This document shows, in pieces, positions 9,788 through 12,637 of a stretch of 12,637 nucleotides of DNA. The stretch comes from Gammaproteobacteria bacterium UBA6968 (GTDB lineage Bacteria; Pseudomonadota; Gammaproteobacteria; Pseudomonadales; Azotimanducaceae), in assembly GCA_002450255.1 (NCBI GenBank), contig DJYW01000067.1:4552-17188 (forward strand), given 5' to 3'. The notes beneath the pieces are model-generated. The model was not told where the DNA came from. It did not search any database and saw only the letters and a list, made by a program, of their open reading frames with translations. The translations under genes and the position numbers were made by a program. Within the stretch, counting starts at the first letter, position 1; every line of letters starts with the position of its first letter.

Positions 9788-9943
9788 CTATGGCGTAGTG
9801 AGGTCGCTGGTTCCAAAGGAAACAGTAACCCAACTACTTTTCGGCGAGCCTCTGTCGTTTTAGATAAGGAGCCACTGCCTCCGAATCTGGACTAGGAGTC
9901 GATAAGCGCGACTATTCGCATTTATCGGCGACTAACGCCGCTC

Positions 9944-9999
9944 ACCATCTGCGTAGGCAATTAAGCGGCTAAAACCTGAGTTCCTTCCGCACCTACGGT
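9944..9999 (-). ncRNA. L10 leader (ribosomal protein L10-L12 binding site)
   Basis: This is the cis-acting leader bound by the L10-L12 complex to repress rplJ-rplL translation; it mimics the L10 site in 23S rRNA. On the minus strand ACC-GTAGG (9992-9999) pairs with CCTAC (9953-9957) and GGT (9944-9946), leaving an unpaired GCAGAT on the 3' side: two helices around an asymmetric bulge, as expected for the kinked L10 site. An inner GCGG/CCGC helix (9965-9990) caps it. The bases CTTAAT and CCTACGCAGATGGTGA closely resemble what I remember of the E. coli rplJ leader. The distance of over 220 bases to rplJ is also typical, since control acts through long-range folding. Assignment is by recall of the motif and the pairing, not by a covariance search. 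Confidence 0.8.
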
Positions 10000-10009
10000 T
10001 TTTGACAGC

Positions 10010-10037
10010 CCCGTGGTCAGCCGATGCCAACCACGGG
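10010..10037 (-). repeat. 12-pair RNA hairpin after rplA
   Basis: CCCGTGGTTGGC pairs with GGCTGACCACGGG-type sequence through 12 consecutive pairs, closing an ATCG tetraloop. Two of the pairs are G-U on the minus-strand transcript and would be A-C mismatches on the opposite strand, so the structure fits the sense RNA only. It starts 9 bases after the rplA stop and lies 10 bases upstream of the L10 leader. No T-run follows (next bases GCTGTCAAAAA), so it is not a standard terminator. It may protect the rplA 3' end, act as a processing site, or be an upstream part of the L10 leader. Confidence 0.7.
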
Positions 10038-10046
10038 TCTCCAAAA

Positions 10047-10742
10047 CTAAATCGCCAATGACGCTTGGTCTATGGCAATGCCGGGACCCATCGTGGTAGA
10101 AAGGGTCACCCTCTGTAAATACACGCCTTTCGCCGATGCTGGCTTGGCTTTTTTCAAGTCGTTTACCAAAGCCTCTAGGTTCTCGCGCACTTGCGCGGGC
10201 TGAAAACCAACTTGGCCAACGCTGCCGTGAATAATACCGGCCTTATCGGTACGAAATTGCACCTGCCCTGCTTTGGCATTGCCAACGGCCGTTACCACAT
10301 CGGGCGTCACGGTGCCGGTCTTCGGATTTGGCATCAGGCCTCTTGGCCCTAGCACCTTACCTAACTGACCGACCAACCGCATCGCGTCTGGAGTAGCAAT
10401 TAGGACGTCAAAATCCATTTGCCCGCCCTTAATTTGTTCCGCCAGGTCTTCAAAACCAACCAGATCTGCGCCAGCTTCTTTCGCCTTGTCAGCGTTATCG
10501 CCCTGAGCAAATACCGCGACACGAATCGACTTTCCGGTACCGTGAGGGAGCGTGGTCGCACCGCGCACGACTTGGTCTGATTTTCGCGGGTCAACGCCTA
10601 AGTTTATCGATACGTCAAACGACTCTTTAAATTTTGTTTTAGCCAATTCGTTCAGTAGATCTACAGCTTCGTCTATTGGGTACGCTTTTTCCGCATCCAC
10701 TTTCTCGGCGATAGCACGCATTCTTTTAGTTAGTTTTGCCAT
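10047..10742 (-). CDS. rplA: 50S ribosomal protein L1
   Basis: L1 forms the mobile stalk at the tRNA exit side of the large subunit and helps release deacylated tRNA; in many bacteria it also represses its own operon by binding the rplK leader. The 231-residue product (E. coli 234) has the two-domain layout: domain I from the two termini and domain II in the middle (roughly 68-158). The family signature [19 protein letters not shown] is at about residues 127-145, and the end of domain I contains [13 protein letters not shown]. The ATG abuts the rplK stop with no gap; GGAGG inside the last rplK codons, 8 bases upstream, can serve as ribosome binding site. It is followed by a long untranslated region leading to rplJ. 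Confidence 0.98.
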   Translation of the reverse strand: MAKLTKRMRAIAEKVDAEKAYPIDEAVDLLNELAKTKFKESFDVSINLGVDPRKSDQVVRGATTLPHGTGKSIRVAVFAQGDNADKAKEAGADLVGFEDLAEQIKGGQMDFDVLIATPDAMRLVGQLGKVLGPRGLMPNPKTGTVTPDVVTAVGNAKAGQVQFRTDKAGIIHGSVGQVGFQPAQVRENLEALVNDLKKAKPASAKGVYLQRVTLSTTMGPGIAIDQASLAI

Positions 10743-11174
10743 TTAAACACCCTCCACATCAATACCCGACGCACGGGCTGTACCGGCAATTGTTCGTACC
10801 GCTGCGTCCATGTCTGCCGCAGTCAGATCTGGCATTTTCATTTTCGCGATCTCTTCCAACTGTTCGCGATTCACCGTCGCAACTTTGTGCGTATTTGGCG
10901 TTGGCGAGCCTTTGCTGATATTGGCCGCTTTGCGGAGTAAGACTGCTGCGGGCGGCGTCTTCGTGACGAAGGTGAACGTTCGGTCGGCGTACGCAGTAAT
11001 TACCACTGGGATTGGCAACCCTTGCTCAACTGACTGTGTTTGGGCATTGAACGCCTTACAAAAGTCCATGATGTTCAAACCATGCTGGCCGAGCGCTGGG
11101 CCGACCGGTGGACTTGGGTTCGCCTGTCCTGCAGGAACCTGCAGCTTGATATAGGCTTCTACTTTTTTAGCCAT
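10743..11174 (-). CDS. rplK: 50S ribosomal protein L11
   Basis: L11 binds the GTPase-associated centre of 23S rRNA at the base of the L7/L12 stalk, takes part in factor-dependent GTP hydrolysis and is needed for RelA sensing of uncharged tRNA. At 143 residues it matches the family (E. coli 142). The amino-terminal domain carries the proline-rich [16 protein letters not shown] segment at about residues 21-36, which includes the prolines involved in thiostrepton action. The RNA-binding carboxy-terminal domain begins near residue 70 with [13 protein letters not shown] and includes the GIDVEG end. ATG start with AAGGAG 5 bases upstream. The stop codon TAA is directly followed by the rplA ATG, so the two are translationally coupled. 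Its expression is probably controlled by L1, as in other gammaproteobacteria. Confidence 0.98.
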   Translation of the reverse strand: MAKKVEAYIKLQVPAGQANPSPPVGPALGQHGLNIMDFCKAFNAQTQSVEQGLPIPVVITAYADRTFTFVTKTPPAAVLLRKAANISKGSPTPNTHKVATVNREQLEEIAKMKMPDLTAADMDAAVRTIAGTARASGIDVEGV

Positions 11175-11179
11175 CTTTG

Positions 11180-11225
11180 CTCCTTATGGGTACAAGCGTG
11201 CGTTGATAATACAACAGCACTCCCC
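11180..11225 (-). promoter_or_regulatory. rplK ribosome binding site with adjacent hairpin, candidate L1 operator
   Basis: AAGGAG (11180-11185) lies 5 bases before the rplK ATG. Directly upstream is a hairpin GTGC(T)GTTG/CAACGCAC with one bulged T and a TATTAT loop (11198-11220). It can be extended by an outer GGG/CCC pairing across an asymmetric internal loop, with the CCC arm (11188-11190) only two bases from the AAGGAG. In E. coli, L1 represses rplK-rplA translation by binding a structured site in this leader that mimics its 23S rRNA site. The position and the asymmetric loop fit such an operator, but I could not match the L1 consensus base by base. Confidence 0.4.
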
Positions 11226-11278
11226 GACAGTTTTCGCTACGCAAGGTATTTTTGGCATTACCCGCTTAGCGCTGTATG

Positions 11279-11294
11279 CGACGCAAAAGCGTCG
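11279..11294 (-). repeat. hairpin CGACGC-TTTT-GCGTCG
   Basis: A perfect 6-bp GC-rich stem with a 4-base T loop lies in the rplK leader. No T-run follows it on either strand, so it is not a standard intrinsic terminator. Its role is unknown. Confidence 0.5.
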
Positions 11295-11312
11295 TCTATT
11301 TACTTCGAGAGT

Positions 11313-11329
11313 CCGCACGACCTGTGCGG
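11313..11329 (-). repeat. hairpin CCGCAC-AGGTC-GTGCGG
   Basis: A perfect 6-bp GC-rich stem with a 5-base loop lies in the nusG-rplK spacer. No T-run follows. It could stabilise or process the transcript between the two genes, but there is nothing here to assign a role. Confidence 0.5.
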
Positions 11330-11441
11330 CGGCGGTTTCCAAAAATCGCAACACACGCTACAGCGTACTGTTTCCGTTCGACCCTATCGCAACTATTAAC
11401 AGCCAACGTTCCGCCAGCTGTTATCAACTCCCTTATCTTAG

Positions 11442-11975
11442 TTACCCTTTTTCGACCTGGCCAAAATCCAACTCGACAGGAGTAGAACGGCCAAAGATCG
11501 TTACCGCGACCTGCAGTCGGCTTTTTTCGTAGTTAACCTCTTCTACGACGCCATTAAAGTCGTTAAATGGCCCATCAATGACTCGCACGATTTCGCCTGG
11601 CTCAAACACCGTTTTCGGCGTTGCTTTCTCGCTACCAACTGCAACGCGATCAAGTATGGCTGCAGCCTCTTTAGGGCTAAGCGGTGCTGGCTCGTCGGCT
11701 TTGCCGCCAATGAAACCCATGACACGAGGCGTCTTTTTAACCAAATGCCAGGTGTCATCGTTTAACTCCATTTCAACAAGAACGTAGCCTGGAAAGAATT
11801 TTCTTTCGCTGCGGCGCTTTTGGCCGCCACGCATTTCTACGACTTCTTCAGTAGGCACTAAGATCTCACCAAAGCTATCTGTTAACTCAGAGAGATCGAC
11901 TCTTTCCTGAAGCGCACGTGCGACCTGCTTCTCAAACCCTGAATAAGCGTGCACTACATACCATTTTTTTGTCAT
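11442..11975 (-). CDS. nusG: transcription termination/antitermination factor NusG
   Basis: NusG binds the RNA polymerase clamp during elongation, suppresses pausing, and links the enzyme to Rho or to ribosomal protein S10. The 177-residue protein (E. coli 181) has the amino-terminal NGN domain at about residues 3-112, starting [17 protein letters not shown], with the conserved [10 protein letters not shown] and GFIGG segments. A linker leads to the carboxy-terminal KOW domain, where [19 protein letters not shown] begins at about 124. The absence of RfaH-like features and the position after secE make it the housekeeping NusG. The start is ATG, but the bases in front (CGGATAACTCGCG) hold no good Shine-Dalgarno sequence, so initiation probably relies on ribosomes ending secE 6 bases upstream. 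A 267-base leader then separates it from rplK. Confidence 0.97.
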   Translation of the reverse strand: MTKKWYVVHAYSGFEKQVARALQERVDLSELTDSFGEILVPTEEVVEMRGGQKRRSERKFFPGYVLVEMELNDDTWHLVKKTPRVMGFIGGKADEPAPLSPKEAAAILDRVAVGSEKATPKTVFEPGEIVRVIDGPFNDFNGVVEEVNYEKSRLQVAVTIFGRSTPVELDFGQVEKG

Positions 11976-11981
11976 CGCGAG

Positions 11982-12353
11982 TTATCCGATAATGGCGCTG
12001 ATGACCCAACCCAAAAGCGAATCCAAGCCCCATAAGATCAAGGCAAAAATTACTATGAGAATCAGGACTACTATTGTGGTTTGCGTGGTTTCCTGACGAG
12101 CCGGCCATACCACTCTGCGCAGCTCACCTCGCGAGTCTCGTATGAGATTCCAAGCGCTGCGACCGGTTTCGGTTCGAATGGCTACGAATACTGCAACGGC
12201 TGCAAGTAACAATAAGACCACGACTCGCAGCAACAATGATTCCGCCTGGAAATACCAGTTCCCATATATACCGCCGCCGACCAATGCGGTTACTGCTAAC
12301 CACTTGAGCCAGTCGAGAGATGTGCTCGCGCCCTTCTCTACATTCGTGTTCAA
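11982..12353 (-). CDS. secE: preprotein translocase subunit SecE
   Basis: SecE is the essential small subunit that clamps SecY in the SecYEG export channel of the inner membrane. The 123-residue product (E. coli SecE is 127) shows three hydrophobic segments at about residues 14-36, 39-60 and 94-118. Between the second and third lies the conserved cytosolic amphipathic stretch with the family signature RRVVWPARQETTQTT at about 79-93. This three-span form is the gammaproteobacterial type; many other bacteria have a single-span SecE. The start is TTG, supported by an AGGA site 7 bases upstream; the only nearby ATG is out of frame and followed at once by a stop. The stop codon lies 6 bases before nusG, the classic secE-nusG pair, which suggests translational coupling. 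Identification is firm; the exact start is slightly less so. Confidence 0.95.
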   Translation of the reverse strand: MNTNVEKGASTSLDWLKWLAVTALVGGGIYGNWYFQAESLLLRVVVLLLLAAVAVFVAIRTETGRSAWNLIRDSRGELRRVVWPARQETTQTTIVVLILIVIFALILWGLDSLLGWVISAIIG

Positions 12354-12360
12354 AATCAGT

Positions 12361-12364
12361 TCCT
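12361..12364 (-). promoter_or_regulatory. ribosome binding site for the secE TTG start
   Basis: AGGA on the minus strand lies 7 bases before the TTG codon at 12351-12353. It is the only Shine-Dalgarno-like sequence near the beginning of the secE frame. No in-frame ATG or GTG lies nearby that would preserve the amino terminus, so this site supports TTG initiation. Confidence 0.55.
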
Positions 12365-12491
12365 ATGCTTGGCTAAGTGCAGTCTTAACTACGCGCACTT
12401 TTCATTGGCCGCAGCCTCTTTTACCTAGGCGATCGCTTCGACCGACTAAGCGCGTTCAACCTGTCTTTAACGGCTTTTTGCTTCCGTCACC

Positions 12492-12519
12492 ATTCTTGCT
12501 GTTCCAGCATGATTGCCAA
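12492..12519 (-). promoter_or_regulatory. weak candidate promoter for secE-nusG
   Basis: On the minus strand TTGGCA (5 of 6 match to the sigma70 -35 consensus) is followed after 16 bases by AAGAAT (4 of 6 match to the -10, with the first T missing). The site lies about 140 bases upstream of secE and downstream of the tRNA, where a secE promoter would make sense. The spacing is slightly short and the -10 is weak, so this could be a chance match. Confidence 0.25.
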
Positions 12520-12561
12520 TTTCTAAACGCTACGACAATCCCATTGCCGAGCTTAAGATAC

Positions 12562-12637
<76 letters not shown>

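Larger units (their letters stand above)
9716..10046 (-). other. rplA-rplJ untranslated region
   Basis: This 331-base region carries no recognised gene. From the rplA stop onward on the minus strand it holds a 12-pair hairpin (10010-10037), the L10 leader (9944-9999), a small CGGCG/CGCCG hairpin with a 5-base loop (9926-9940), an imperfect GATAA/TTATC hairpin (about 9901-9926), a short ATGGTC/GACCAT hairpin (9773-9787), a 7-bp ACTGATC/GATCAGT repeat (9735-9762), and the rplJ ribosome binding site. I see no good sigma70 promoter and no T-tailed terminator. The whole stretch looks like one structured mRNA leader. Confidence 0.7.
11175..11441 (-). other. nusG-rplK spacer and rplK leader
   Basis: This 267-base spacer holds no recognised gene. 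On the minus strand it contains several small perfect hairpins: ACGC/GCGT (11355-11366), CCGCAC/GTGCGG with a 5-base loop (11313-11329), CGACGC/GCGTCG with a TTTT loop (11279-11294), and a bulged hairpin next to the rplK ribosome binding site (11198-11220). A TTTTT run (11341-11345) lies about 9 bases after the first hairpin, too far for a standard terminator. E. coli has a promoter and the L1 translational operator in this interval; I see no convincing -35/-10 pair here. Confidence 0.6.
12354..12561 (-). other. tRNA-Trp to secE spacer
   Basis: This 208-base spacer contains no convincing gene. On the minus strand it shows a 7-bp inverted repeat GATTGTC/GGCAATC (12511-12540, one G-U pair), a weak sigma70-like promoter candidate (12492-12519), and a 6-bp inverted repeat AAGTGC/GCACTT (12375-12400) just upstream of the secE ribosome binding site. 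None of the hairpins is followed by a T-run, so I see no intrinsic terminator between the tRNA and secE. Confidence 0.6.

Noticed and set aside
9773..9950. Several 8 to 9 codon open frames in the rplJ leader.
   Set aside because: They are too short, have no ribosome binding sites and lie inside structured leader RNA.
11341..11366. Possible intrinsic terminator after nusG: ACGC/GCGT hairpin followed by TTTTT.
   Set aside because: The stem is only 4 bp and lies about 9 bases from the T-run, so it would not form a working terminator.
10736..11532. Plus-strand open frames of 60 to 119 codons over rplK and the nusG-rplK spacer.
   Set aside because: They are antisense to rplK and nusG and no protein family is recognisable. 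The spacer is better explained as an mRNA leader.
12430..12437. Single GCGATCGC octamer, as in cyanobacterial HIP1 repeats.
   Set aside because: I noticed it only in this spacer and the proteins are gammaproteobacterial; one copy is expected by chance.

Overview
The window is a complete copy of the bacterial transcription/translation core locus, lying entirely on the minus strand. Read 5' to 3' on that strand, the order is tRNA-Trp, secE, nusG, rplK (L11), rplA (L1), rplJ (L10), rplL (L7/L12), rpoB, rpoC. Together these genes cover protein export (SecE), transcription elongation and termination (NusG), the L11/L1/L10/L12 stalk region of the large ribosomal subunit, and the two catalytic subunits of RNA polymerase.

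The organism is very probably a gammaproteobacterium. RpoC keeps E. coli residue numbering exactly from its first zinc cluster (C70/C72/C85/C88) through the catalytic aspartates (D460/D462/D464) to the trigger-loop histidine (H936), and it carries the long insert after the trigger loop that is typical of this class. A recognisable L10 leader precedes rplJ. A tRNA-Trp directly before secE resembles Pseudomonas-type loci rather than E. coli. Base composition is moderate. I cannot name the genus.

Layout from high to low coordinates: tRNA-Trp ends exactly at the window edge. A 208-base spacer leads to secE, which has a TTG start; nusG follows 6 bases later with no clear ribosome binding site of its own. 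A 267-base leader with several small hairpins precedes rplK, and rplA starts directly after the rplK stop codon. A 331-base untranslated region holds the L10 leader and other hairpins before rplJ; rplL follows after 53 bases. A 272-base spacer with a long imperfect hairpin precedes rpoB, and a 79-base spacer with a strong hairpin separates rpoB from rpoC. The last 110 bases after rpoC hold two inverted repeats that may form the operon end; rpsL would be expected beyond the window.

The genes are ordinary and intact, and I see no mobile element, CRISPR array, defence gene or unknown coding gene. The interest lies in the untranslated RNA. Several spacers hold hairpins whose G-U pairs work only in the sense transcript, four of eight genes use non-ATG starts, and two very short open frames end inside the ribosome binding sites of rplK and rpoB. 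None of this shows a new system; the best candidates for follow-up are the RNA elements.
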